A stretch of DNA of 38,759 nt from Cyclobacteriaceae bacterium. Lineage in GTDB: Bacteria; Bacteroidota; Bacteroidia; Cytophagales; Cyclobacteriaceae. Within the stretch, counting starts at the first letter, position 1, and every line of letters begins with the position of its first letter. The translations under genes were made by a program, and so were the position numbers. The notes under the pieces were generated by a model. That model did not search any database. It worked only from the letters and a program-made list of their open reading frames with translations, and was not told the DNA's origin. This document shows, piece by piece, positions 24,547-32,689 of the stretch. The stretch covers positions 1-38,759 of the forward strand of contig JAKISE010000023.1 in NCBI GenBank assembly GCA_021648745.1. The letters are read 5' to 3'.

Positions 24547-25185
24547 ATGAAAAAAAAGGGTAGAGCTTATTATGAGACAGTACGGCCAGAAATGTTAGAA
24601 TTTATTCCTAAATCTGTTAAAAAGACGATTGAATTTGGATGTTCAAATGGCCAATTTTCAAAAGATATAAAAGAAAAGTTTAACACAGAGTCGTGGGGCA
24701 TTGATATTGATTCTGAAGCCGTTAAGAATGCCAATGCCGTATTGGACAAAGTTATATTAAGTGGTGCAATGGAGGTGCTAAAGGACTTGCCTAAAGAATA
24801 CTTTGATTGTGTTATATGCAATGATTTTTTAGAACATATCATTAATCCTTCAGAATTTTTGATTGCCCTCAAACCATATGTAACAAAAAATGCTGTTTTA
24901 ATATGCTCTCTGCCAAATGTGAGATATTGGAAAAATGTATCAGAATTATTATTTGAGAAGGACTGGAGGTATCGAGAGGAAGGCATTTTGGATAGTACGC
25001 ATTTAAGATTTTTTACAAAGAAAAGTATTCAGCGCTTTTTGAAACAAAGTGGTTTAGAATTGGAAAAAATTGAAGGAATTAATCCAACTAAGTCAATCAG
25101 GTTTCAGATTCCAAATATTTTAACTTTTGGTGTTCACAATGATATGAAATATCTGCAATTTGCATCTAGATCAAAGTTTTTATAA
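24547..25185 (+). CDS. Class I SAM-dependent methyltransferase
   Basis: 212 residues. Motif I is TIEFGCSNGQFSKDI (about 26-40), the acidic end of strand 2 is WGIDIDSEA, and motif IV is FDCVICNDFLEHI. The rest of the fold ends in STHLRFFTKKSIQRFL. It resembles MetW-like/methyltransferase type 11 proteins found in LPS and capsule clusters. Its target is probably a sugar or lipid carrier in the surrounding pathway, inferred from context only. It follows the double glycosyltransferase by 2 bp and precedes the DUF707 gene by 9 bp. Confidence 0.85.
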   Translation: MKKKGRAYYETVRPEMLEFIPKSVKKTIEFGCSNGQFSKDIKEKFNTESWGIDIDSEAVKNANAVLDKVILSGAMEVLKDLPKEYFDCVICNDFLEHIINPSEFLIALKPYVTKNAVLICSLPNVRYWKNVSELLFEKDWRYREEGILDSTHLRFFTKKSIQRFLKQSGLELEKIEGINPTKSIRFQIPNILTFGVHNDMKYLQFASRSKFL

Positions 25186-25194
25186 AATAGATCT

Positions 25195-25971
25195 ATGAAA
25201 CGTAAAAATTTGTTAATAACTACTATTGGTAAACTCGACTGTGCACCAAGTTGGCTTACAAAGGATCGAAATTTTGATGTAGCCTTAATTTATTATCCAG
25301 ACATAATTGAAAAGGCAGTTAAGAACAAGCTTGAAGAGTTGAGTGATTATTTATTTTTTGAGTCAGGGTTTAAGTATGCGGTTCTTAAAAAGGTCTTAAT
25401 GGAGCATACAGAGCTTCGAGATTATTCATTCTTCTGGATGCCAGATGATGATGTAGAGATTGTTAATGGTACTACAAATATGCTTTTTAATTATGCCGAA
25501 GAGTATCAACTTGAATTATGTCAACCTTCCACTACAAAGAAAAATATATCTTGGAAGATTGTTAGGCAAAATAGATTTTGTGAATTACGATATACAAATT
25601 ATGTGGAAGTAATGTGCCCTCTTTTTTCTAAAAATGCTTTGGAGCTGGCTTTGGATTCGTTTTCTTATACTAGTTCTGGGTGGGGATTAGATTTTTACTG
25701 GTCAAAAATAATTAATAGGTCAATTGCGATAATAGATAGAATTAAAGTGTATCATACAAAAAAAATACAATTAGATGGAGGGACTCTTTACCAAAAACTT
25801 TTAGCTGAAACGGGTAAAGAACCTCATCAAGAGCTTGATGAAATGATTGAAAAATACAATCTAATACCAGTACCAAAGGAAGTTGGCAGAATATATAAAA
25901 AAGGCTCTTTCTTATTTTATCTGTATAAAATAATATTTAACAAAATACTTATAGAGAAAAGGGAAAGATGA
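25195..25971 (+). CDS. DUF707-family putative glycosyltransferase
   Basis: 258 residues. Family marks are FFWMPDDDVEIV (about 79-90), ELCQPSTTKKNISWK, LRYTNYVEVMCPLFSK and SYTSSGWGLDFYWSK, then YHTKK. DUF707 proteins have a GT-A-like fold with an acidic D-D-D metal site and occur in bacterial glycan clusters and in plants. Donor and acceptor unknown. Its TGA overlaps the next gene's ATG (ATGA), so the genes from 22961 to 26849 are one operon. Confidence 0.82.
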   Translation: MKRKNLLITTIGKLDCAPSWLTKDRNFDVALIYYPDIIEKAVKNKLEELSDYLFFESGFKYAVLKKVLMEHTELRDYSFFWMPDDDVEIVNGTTNMLFNYAEEYQLELCQPSTTKKNISWKIVRQNRFCELRYTNYVEVMCPLFSKNALELALDSFSYTSSGWGLDFYWSKIINRSIAIIDRIKVYHTKKIQLDGGTLYQKLLAETGKEPHQELDEMIEKYNLIPVPKEVGRIYKKGSFLFYLYKIIFNKILIEKRER

Positions 25972-26849
25972 AAATTGCCTATTTAATTTTAGCTCACAAA
26001 GGCTTAGGTCAGGTTGTATCCCTTATCAATAAACTGGCTATTCCTAACTCTACCCATTTTTTTATACATATCGATAAATCCAAGTACACTGAAGAGGAAA
26101 TTAAAAATCTTAATAGTGATGTTGCCAGTTGGAGTAGCGTATATAGTACTCCATGGGCAAGCTTTAATGTGGTCAAGGCTGAATTGTATTTAATAAAAAA
26201 AGCATTACTATGGAACGCTGATAGACTAGTAATGCTTAGTGGCCAAGACTACCCGATAAAATCAAATGATAATATTGTTGATTTTTTTGTAAATCATAGT
26301 AATGAGGGATTCATAGCAGCTGATAAAATGCCAGTTGTAAATTGGGACGAACACCAAGGTGGACTATATAGAGTAAACAGGGCACACTTTCTATTTGGAA
26401 AAAAATGGAGGGCATTCCCGTTACATACTAAAAAAAAACCACTAAATAAGCTATTTAATAGAGCAGCAAATTTATTTCACAAAAAATTTTTAGCTACACC
26501 GCAAATAGAACATTATTATGTTGGGTCTCATTGGTGGGCTATAACTAGAATTCAAGCAGAGTATATTAAGAGAAAGGCAGAAAGCAGTGAGATTTTAAGA
26601 GCTTTTAAGTATTCTAGACATTCAGATGAGGTATTTATTCATTCAATATTATACAATGCTCCTAACGGAGTGTTTGATATAAAAAACCAATCATTACATT
26701 ATGTAAAAGGCCTTCATGATTCTCCCCACCCAGACTTATTAGTAGAGGAAGATTTTAACGTATTGCTTGGTTCTCCATTTTTGTTTGCGCGTAAATTTGA
26801 TGTAAAGAAAAGTGCTACATTAAAAGGCCTTTTAGATCATGAAATATAA
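25968..26849 (+). CDS. GT14 (core-2/I-branching type) glycosyltransferase
   Basis: 293 residues with the Branch-family pattern: KIAYLILAHKGLGQV at the start, FFIHIDKSKY, VMLSGQDYPIKSN (about 90-102), VGSHWWAITR (about 184-193), then SDEVFIHSIL. Family members add N-acetylglucosamine or xylose in beta linkage, without a DxD metal site. It overlaps the DUF707 gene by 4 nt and ends the plus-strand operon, converging with the gene at 26853 with only 3 bp between. Confidence 0.88.
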   Translation: MKIAYLILAHKGLGQVVSLINKLAIPNSTHFFIHIDKSKYTEEEIKNLNSDVASWSSVYSTPWASFNVVKAELYLIKKALLWNADRLVMLSGQDYPIKSNDNIVDFFVNHSNEGFIAADKMPVVNWDEHQGGLYRVNRAHFLFGKKWRAFPLHTKKKPLNKLFNRAANLFHKKFLATPQIEHYYVGSHWWAITRIQAEYIKRKAESSEILRAFKYSRHSDEVFIHSILYNAPNGVFDIKNQSLHYVKGLHDSPHPDLLVEEDFNVLLGSPFLFARKFDVKKSATLKGLLDHEI

Positions 26850-26852
26850 AAT

Positions 26853-27761
26853 TTAGAGTATTAGTTTTTTTGCTAATTCTTCGCAACTATTATTATTTAC
26901 CCACCTGTTTACATTTGCGATAATACTATCATACAAACCATCTTTTTTGATCAGAGCAATTTTTTTTTCTAATTCAATTGCAGAATTAAAGCTTATTACG
27001 TTATGCATATCGATTAAGTCATGAGGAGCACAATTTTTTGGCTTCTTTGATAAATGGTAAAAACAAGGGATAGTGAGGTTTGCAGCTATCTCATAGTGCC
27101 TCATGCAATCCCATCCGCCTTTTTTCATGGTTATGGCAAATTCTGATTGTGCAATGTCATTATAATAAAGGCTTTCATCGATAAAAGCGTAGCTTTTCTG
27201 GCAATTGTTTTTAACATCAGTTAGCTTGTATGCCTCATCGCATTGGTTGTGCATGGCAAAAGGCTTAGTTTTTTCGGGTTGGTAGTTTCTTATTTTATTA
27301 GAAGGAATTGAAAAATTTATTTTTCTAACAAACGGTGACAGTAGGCTTGATGATTGTTCTCTTTTAAAATATTTGCCAAAAGGTAACGCTGTTTTATAAA
27401 CTTTGGTATGATCTTCACCATCAACAAAAATCAATCTAGTCTTGTTTAAAAAAATATTTTTGCTCAATATTTTTTTAAACAAGACTTTTTGCCTCCATAT
27501 ACTACTAAAAATTATTATGTCAAATTCCTTTTTTCGTATTCTTCCTAAAATATTCTTTCTTTCAATTTCAATATTTGGCAAGGATTTCCAAATAGTAAAT
27601 CCGCAGCCATATAAATCTCCCTTTTTCTTCTCGCAGTTTGTATAAACAATATCTTTTTTCGGATAATCAATAAGATTATTTCCAAGTAGAGTTCTCAAGC
27701 CAATTAAAAGCTGGTCTTGTAAGTAGTCTTCAAAAGGAGAAGTGATAAATAGTATGCGCAT
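26853..27761 (-). CDS. Glycosyltransferase-like protein of unknown family
   Basis: 302 residues, starting MRILFITSPFEDYLQDQLL, a Rossmann-like entry typical of GT-B enzymes. Mid-protein text RLIFVDGEDHTKVYK and the segment FAITMKKGGWDCMRHYEIA (about 212-230) recall the nucleotide-sugar site of exostosin-like or GT4-like proteins. No standard EX7E motif is seen, so family and activity are open. The start overlaps the preceding gene's stop by 1 nt (TAATG), so it is coupled to the GT4 gene upstream. Confidence 0.65.
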   Translation of the reverse strand: MRILFITSPFEDYLQDQLLIGLRTLLGNNLIDYPKKDIVYTNCEKKKGDLYGCGFTIWKSLPNIEIERKNILGRIRKKEFDIIIFSSIWRQKVLFKKILSKNIFLNKTRLIFVDGEDHTKVYKTALPFGKYFKREQSSSLLSPFVRKINFSIPSNKIRNYQPEKTKPFAMHNQCDEAYKLTDVKNNCQKSYAFIDESLYYNDIAQSEFAITMKKGGWDCMRHYEIAANLTIPCFYHLSKKPKNCAPHDLIDMHNVISFNSAIELEKKIALIKKDGLYDSIIANVNRWVNNNSCEELAKKLIL

Positions 27762-28876
27762 TAAGTTGCAATAGTTGAGTACAAGTACATTAATTGGCTA
27801 ATTAGCTCTTCCGCTTTTAGTTTTTTGGGAGAAAAGTTCTCGAGTGCTTCTTTTTTTAAGATTAAACTTGCTAATTGCTCAGCATTTTGAGGATTAAAAT
27901 ACAAGCTCTCACCTCCTCCAGCTTCTTCTAAACAACTACTATTAGAGGCGATTACAGGAGTTCCGCTAAAGCGAGCTTCTAAAATGGGTATACCAAACCC
28001 TTCGTAAAAACTAGGAAAGATAAACACGGAAGCCATTTGATAAAAGGAAGATAATTCTAATGGTGTTGGGTCTTCTATATCGCTGGCAAATAGGAGTTGG
28101 CTTAACAAATTATGCTTAGCAGCGTATTCAATGAGTGTTTTTTTGTACGCATCGCCTTTGCCTACTACCACAAGTGGCAAATCAAACTTACCTTTAAGTT
28201 GGTTGAGTGCTTCAAGAATCACTTTTACATTTTTGTTCTTATTAAGGGCTCCAACATAAAATATATAATTATCAGGGAGGTTCCATTTTTGCTTTACATT
28301 GCTCAGTTCTTCTGGAGTTCTTTTATCATAAAAAACTTCATTACAACTTTGGTAAATTACACTTATCCTGTTCTCCGCAATTTTGAAAGTATTAATCAAA
28401 TCACCTTTGGTTTGCTCGGATATAGCAATAATGTGGTCGGCATTATTTACAGCAAATTTTACTTTGCTAAAATAGATTTTACGATCAATGGGTTTATAAA
28501 ACTCTGGATGCTTTAAAAATATTAAATCGTGAATAGTTACAATCGACTTTGCCCCAGATGTTCTAATATCCTTAGGCAACTCTTGTGCTAGTCCGTGGAA
28601 AACATCGATATTGTTTTTTTTAATATCTTTTCCCATTCCTAAACTCCGCCAAGCACCCTTAGATATGGCTCCTAAAAATCCACTTGGTGTATGAATGGTA
28701 GTGTTATTGGGGTTTATATACTCCTCATTGATGTATTTATTAGAGAACTCAGGTGTAAACAAGTGGTAGTCGTTCTCAGGAGCATACTTAATGAGGCCAT
28801 AGAGCAAGTTTCGAGCATAGTTTCCGAGCCCTCTATCGTTTAAAAATAAGCGTTTCGCTTCAAACCCAATTCGCAT
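27761..28876 (-). CDS. GT4-family glycosyltransferase
   Basis: A 371-residue retaining GT-B enzyme. It starts MRIGFEAKRLFLNDRGLGNY, has IVTIHDLIFLKHPEF, VGALNKNKNVKVILEAL and the donor-site VFIFPSFYEGFGIPILEA with the EX7E pair. It probably adds a mannosyl- or similar sugar in the local glycan pathway. The frame continues open 42 codons upstream, but that part is a hydrophobic stretch that would overlap the divergent gene at 28981, and the family start is at MRIGFE. A TAGATTTG box lies just 5' of the chosen start (28882-28889). Confidence 0.9.
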   Translation of the reverse strand: MRIGFEAKRLFLNDRGLGNYARNLLYGLIKYAPENDYHLFTPEFSNKYINEEYINPNNTTIHTPSGFLGAISKGAWRSLGMGKDIKKNNIDVFHGLAQELPKDIRTSGAKSIVTIHDLIFLKHPEFYKPIDRKIYFSKVKFAVNNADHIIAISEQTKGDLINTFKIAENRISVIYQSCNEVFYDKRTPEELSNVKQKWNLPDNYIFYVGALNKNKNVKVILEALNQLKGKFDLPLVVVGKGDAYKKTLIEYAAKHNLLSQLLFASDIEDPTPLELSSFYQMASVFIFPSFYEGFGIPILEARFSGTPVIASNSSCLEEAGGGESLYFNPQNAEQLASLILKKEALENFSPKKLKAEELISQLMYLYSTIAT

Positions 28877-28980
28877 AGCCTCAAATCTAGAGTAGGTTAC
28901 TGTAGAAAAAAAATTCGAATGATATTTTAATAATAAAACTATAAGTAGAGAAAAGAATATGGTAAAATTGTAAAAAAAAG

Positions 28981-29928
28981 ATGACCATAAGTGGATATAC
29001 ATTTGTTAGAAACGCAATTAAACTTGGTTATCCTTTAAAAGAATCCATTCTTTCAATATTAGATATTGTTGATGAATTTGTCATTGTTTATTGTAAAAGC
29101 GATGAAGATGACAACACATTGGAAGTTATCAATTCCATTGCGAGTGATAAGATTAAGATAGTTGAAGCTAATTGGGAGCCTGATAAATTTAAAAGAAACA
29201 CGCTTTACTCCTATTTATCGGATATTGGTAAACATGAATGCCAAGGAGATTGGTTGTTTTATCTACAGGTAGATGAGGTTGTGCACGAACAATATTTGTC
29301 AATGATAAAAAATGCTTGTGAAACTTACCTAATGAATAGAGGTGTTGAAGGTTTGTTATTTAATTTTAGGCATTTCTGGGGCGATTTTGATCATTGCTTT
29401 ACCCATCAGGGCTGGTATCCCAGAGAAATAAGGATAATTAGAAACCTGCCTGAGATTCATTCTTGGAGAGATGCTCAATCTTTCAGATTTTACACCAAGT
29501 TTGAACCAACAACAGAATTTTATCAATCTAAAGAAGTTGCAAGAAAATTATCTGTGGCAGAAATACCTGCTGCAATATATCACTATGGTTGGGTGCGCCC
29601 TCCGCTCACAATGTCTACTAAACAGGATAAAATGGTTGAAACCTGGCAAGGGGATAAAACTAAGCTATTGATTATTGATTTTGACTATGGACCCTTAAAT
29701 AGGGTGCCTGTTTTTAAGGGCACTCACCCGAAAGTTATGGTAAATGTAATGAATAAGTTTTTTTGGAAAAATGATTTACAATATAGTGGTCTACCAAAGA
29801 AAACTCGAAATCTGCACAAACATGAACGTCTTAAATACAGAATTAAATCATGGATAGAGCTTAACCTACTAGGAGGGCGAGAGATAGGTGGTTTTAAAAA
29901 TTACAAAATAGTCGCTAAATTTAAGTAA
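28981..29928 (+). CDS. GT2-type glycosyltransferase
   Basis: 315 residues with a GT-A-like start (ISGYTFVRNAIKLGYPLKES) followed by EFVIVYCKSDEDDNT and a metal-site-like YLQVDEVVHEQY (about 94-105). The middle has FWGDFDHCFTHQGWYPREI, and the C-terminal half is basic. It resembles family-2 transferases that decorate surface glycans; the acceptor is unknown. It is transcribed opposite to the GT4 gene and is followed by nnr after 13 bp, so the latter may share its transcript. Confidence 0.82.
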   Translation: MTISGYTFVRNAIKLGYPLKESILSILDIVDEFVIVYCKSDEDDNTLEVINSIASDKIKIVEANWEPDKFKRNTLYSYLSDIGKHECQGDWLFYLQVDEVVHEQYLSMIKNACETYLMNRGVEGLLFNFRHFWGDFDHCFTHQGWYPREIRIIRNLPEIHSWRDAQSFRFYTKFEPTTEFYQSKEVARKLSVAEIPAAIYHYGWVRPPLTMSTKQDKMVETWQGDKTKLLIIDFDYGPLNRVPVFKGTHPKVMVNVMNKFFWKNDLQYSGLPKKTRNLHKHERLKYRIKSWIELNLLGGREIGGFKNYKIVAKFK

Positions 29929-29941
29929 CGCAAACCTCGTT

Positions 29942-31420
29942 ATGAAAATCTTATCCGCAGAGCAAACAAGAACAGTAGATACTTTTACTATCGAAAATGA
30001 ACCTATTAAATCAATTGATTTGATGGAACGAGCTTCGAAAGCATTTGTGGCTTGGTTTGTAAAAAAGTTTAGTACGGACAAAACGGTTCTCATATTTGCA
30101 GGACCTGGAAATAATGGAGGAGATGCCTTGGCAATTACTAGGCTACTTTATAATCAACAATATAAGGTAAAACTCCTTCTCGTTTCTATTAATAGTAAGG
30201 GTTCAAAAAACTATAAAATTAACTTACATAAACTCCCAAAAAAAATCGCATTGGTAGAGCAAGCTGATGCTGATTGTGATATTATTATTGATGGAATTTT
30301 TGGCTCTGGTATAGACAGGCCCTTTGAAGGAAGGATAGGAACCCTGATTGATGAAATTAATCTGTTGGGGAAACCAATTGTTTCCATTGATATAGCCTCT
30401 GGCTTAAGCCCTGATGGCATACCCCTTGGAGATTGTGTAATTAAACCAGACTTTACTGTTAGTTTCCAATTGCCTAAGCTAGCTTTTATGATGCCAGAAA
30501 ATAGTGAGTTTGTGGGTGAGTGGAGGGTTATTGATATTGGGTTAAATAATAAGGAAATCGAACGGCAAAAAAGCAACTATCATTATTTCTCTACAGTACT
30601 TGCTAGAAAAATGGTTAAACCACGATTAAAGTATGCCCATAAAGGGCATTTTGGTCACGCGTTAATTGTTGGAGGTAGCTTTGGTATGATTGGAGCAAAC
30701 GTTTTAGCATCAAAAGCCTGTTTACGAGCAGGATCAGGCTTGGTTACCTCATTAGTGCCAAATTGTGGCTATACTATTTTACAAACCTCTTTTCCAGAAG
30801 CGATGTGCTTAACTAGTGGTGAAAAGCATTTAATAAATTTGGAGATTGAGAATATTTCAAATTATTCAGCTTTAGGTATTGGGCCAGGAATTGGCGAAAA
30901 TTTGGAAACATTGAGTTTACTATTGACTTTAATTAAAGAATATAAAAAGCCAATGGTGCTAGATGCAGATGCCCTCAATTTAATTGCTCAAAATCCTGAG
31001 TTGATAGAGCTACTGCCTAAGGGGAGTGTGCTCACACCTCATGTAGGTGAGTTTAATAGACTGGTTGGTAATAATTCCCATAGCTTAGAGCGCATTGAAA
31101 AGCAAAAAAAGTTCTCTGAAAAACATGGATTGATTTTGGTGTTGAAAGGCGCTCATTCCTCCATATCTAATGTAGATGGAACGGTTTGGTTTAACTCTAC
31201 AGGAAATCCGGGCATGGCCACAGCTGGTAGTGGAGATGTGCTTACAGGTATAATTACTGGTTTGCTAGCTCAAGGTTATACATCGTTTGATGCAGCACGA
31301 TTGGGTGTTTTTATACATGGGAAAGCTGGAGACATAGCATCATTAGAACTTGGAGAAGCCTCTGTGATAGCTTCGGACATTGTGCAACGAATACCCTCTA
31401 CTTTTATTTCATTAAATTAA
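29942..31420 (+). CDS. nnr: Bifunctional NAD(P)H-hydrate repair enzyme
   Basis: Repairs damaged NAD(P)HX: an epimerase domain (YjeF-N, about 1-210) and an ADP/ATP-dependent dehydratase domain (YjeF-C, about 215-492). The epimerase part shows GPGNNGGDALAITRLL and DGIFGSGIDRPFEGRI; the dehydratase part shows GHALIVGGSFGMIGA, VLDADALNLIA, LTPHVGEF and TAGSGDVLTGIITGLLAQG. Its 492 residues fit the family. The start at 29942 is close to the preceding transferase gene (13 bp), an incidental operon partner. Confidence 0.96.
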   Translation: MKILSAEQTRTVDTFTIENEPIKSIDLMERASKAFVAWFVKKFSTDKTVLIFAGPGNNGGDALAITRLLYNQQYKVKLLLVSINSKGSKNYKINLHKLPKKIALVEQADADCDIIIDGIFGSGIDRPFEGRIGTLIDEINLLGKPIVSIDIASGLSPDGIPLGDCVIKPDFTVSFQLPKLAFMMPENSEFVGEWRVIDIGLNNKEIERQKSNYHYFSTVLARKMVKPRLKYAHKGHFGHALIVGGSFGMIGANVLASKACLRAGSGLVTSLVPNCGYTILQTSFPEAMCLTSGEKHLINLEIENISNYSALGIGPGIGENLETLSLLLTLIKEYKKPMVLDADALNLIAQNPELIELLPKGSVLTPHVGEFNRLVGNNSHSLERIEKQKKFSEKHGLILVLKGAHSSISNVDGTVWFNSTGNPGMATAGSGDVLTGIITGLLAQGYTSFDAARLGVFIHGKAGDIASLELGEASVIASDIVQRIPSTFISLN

Positions 31421-31503
31421 AACCTTTTCAAAAAAAGCACGTTATTTGCATAGACGATTTAAACTATTTGGCTCAATTTTTGTCAAAGTAGTAAAAAAAG
31501 AAA

Positions 31504-31869
31504 ATGGGAAAGCTAAAGAATTTACTTTTATCTACCTTATTTATGTGTATAGGCCTTACGGTATATGGACAAAATGATATTGGATATCCTTCTTTTTCTT
31601 CTGCCGATTTAAAAATTGAGAACAAGGTTCAGATTTATCCAAACCCAAGCATTGATTTTTTAAAGGTTAGCATTGAATCTTCAAATTTGGTAGATCCTCA
31701 GATTGTTATACATTCCATTATTGGCAATAGGCTTGAAGTTTTCACAGAGAAAACAGGGGCTAATGAATTTAAAGTAGATGTTAAAAATCTTCCTGCTGGT
31801 TATTATTTAGTGGCAGTTAAAGATGCTACAACTGGATTTAGTGAGACCTATAAGTTCCTCAAACGTTAA
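31504..31869 (+). CDS. Very small T9SS-sorted protein (signal peptide plus sorting domain)
   Basis: 121 residues. A signal peptide (about 1-22, LLLSTLFMCIGLTVYGQ) is followed by a linker of about 20 residues and a type IX secretion C-terminal domain (about 42-121) with QIYPNPSIDFLKVSI, HSIIGNRLEV, VDVKNLPAGYYLVAVKD and the final KFLKR. There is almost no passenger domain. It ends 2 bp before the convergent channel gene. No promoter of the usual form is clear upstream. Confidence 0.85.
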   Translation: MGKLKNLLLSTLFMCIGLTVYGQNDIGYPSFSSADLKIENKVQIYPNPSIDFLKVSIESSNLVDPQIVIHSIIGNRLEVFTEKTGANEFKVDVKNLPAGYYLVAVKDATTGFSETYKFLKR

Positions 31870-31871
31870 CT

Positions 31872-32684
31872 CTATAATTTAGACCCACAGTTTTTACAAT
31901 AATTGGCGTTTGGGTCAGATTCCTTATTCTTACAATTTTCACAAACTCTCAGGTTGGTTTGGTTAGATTCATACATCGATTTTCCTATCTCAGCTGTTAC
32001 AATACCTGTGGGTACAGCAATTATGGCATAGCCTAAAATCATTATTAGTGCTGCAATTGATTGTCCCATTACCGTTATAGGCGCAATGTCACCATAGCCC
32101 ACCGTAGTTAAGGTAACAATGGCCCAATAGATGGAGCGAGGAATGCTCGTAAAGCCATTAACACCTCCTTCAACAATATACATTATGGTGCCCATAATGA
32201 CCACTATAATGCTTACGGCAGTAACAAATACAATTATTTTTGGCCGACTGGCCTTTAATGCTTTTTGCAACTGCGATGCTTCACCCACAAACCTAGCTAG
32301 TTTAAATATGCGAAATACCCGAAGAAGCCTGAAACTACGAAGTACAATAAGCGAATGTGCACCTGTAATTACCAGTGCTATGTATGTAGGCAAGGTGGAC
32401 AATAAATCAATAATACCAAAAAAGCTAAATACATATTTTCGTTTTCTTGGAGCAACCCATAACCTCAACAAATACTCTATGGTAAACAAAATTGTAAAAC
32501 ACCATTCAAGGGCATCGAACAATTCTTGGTGAACTGCCCTGAATGATTGCACACTTTCCAATGCAACGGTAAACACACTTAACATAATAGCTAGTAAAAG
32601 GCCAATATCAAATGTTTTACCCCAAGGCGTATCCGCTTCGAAAATTATGACGTAGAGTTTTTTTTTAAATATTTTGGTACTCAC
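31872..32684 (-). CDS. Voltage-gated-type K+ channel with C-terminal zinc ribbon
   Basis: A 270-residue Kv-like monomer with six membrane segments: S1 near 28-48, S2 near 60-77, S3 near 88-105, and S4 with R116, R119, R122 and R125, then K128 and R131, every third residue. The pore follows, with TTVGYGD (193-199) as the K+ selectivity filter, and then S6. The cytoplasmic tail ends in a zinc-ribbon-like C248-x2-C251 and C263-x2-C266. It is 5 bp downstream of the acylase gene on the same strand, so the two are probably co-transcribed. Confidence 0.9.
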   Translation of the reverse strand: MSTKIFKKKLYVIIFEADTPWGKTFDIGLLLAIMLSVFTVALESVQSFRAVHQELFDALEWCFTILFTIEYLLRLWVAPRKRKYVFSFFGIIDLLSTLPTYIALVITGAHSLIVLRSFRLLRVFRIFKLARFVGEASQLQKALKASRPKIIVFVTAVSIIVVIMGTIMYIVEGGVNGFTSIPRSIYWAIVTLTTVGYGDIAPITVMGQSIAALIMILGYAIIAVPTGIVTAEIGKSMYESNQTNLRVCENCKNKESDPNANYCKNCGSKL

Positions 32685-32689
32685 TTAGG

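Noticed and set aside
24570..24986. 138-codon minus-strand frame inside the methyltransferase gene
   Set aside because: Entirely antisense to motifs I to IV of the methyltransferase; composition not protein-like.
28112..28516. 134-codon frame on the plus strand inside the GT4 gene
   Set aside because: Antisense to a clear glycosyltransferase; low-complexity hydrophobic text with no start context.
28877..29002. 42-codon N-terminal extension of the GT4 gene
   Set aside because: It would overlap the divergent gene at 28981 and adds a hydrophobic leader foreign to the family; MRIGFE is the natural start.
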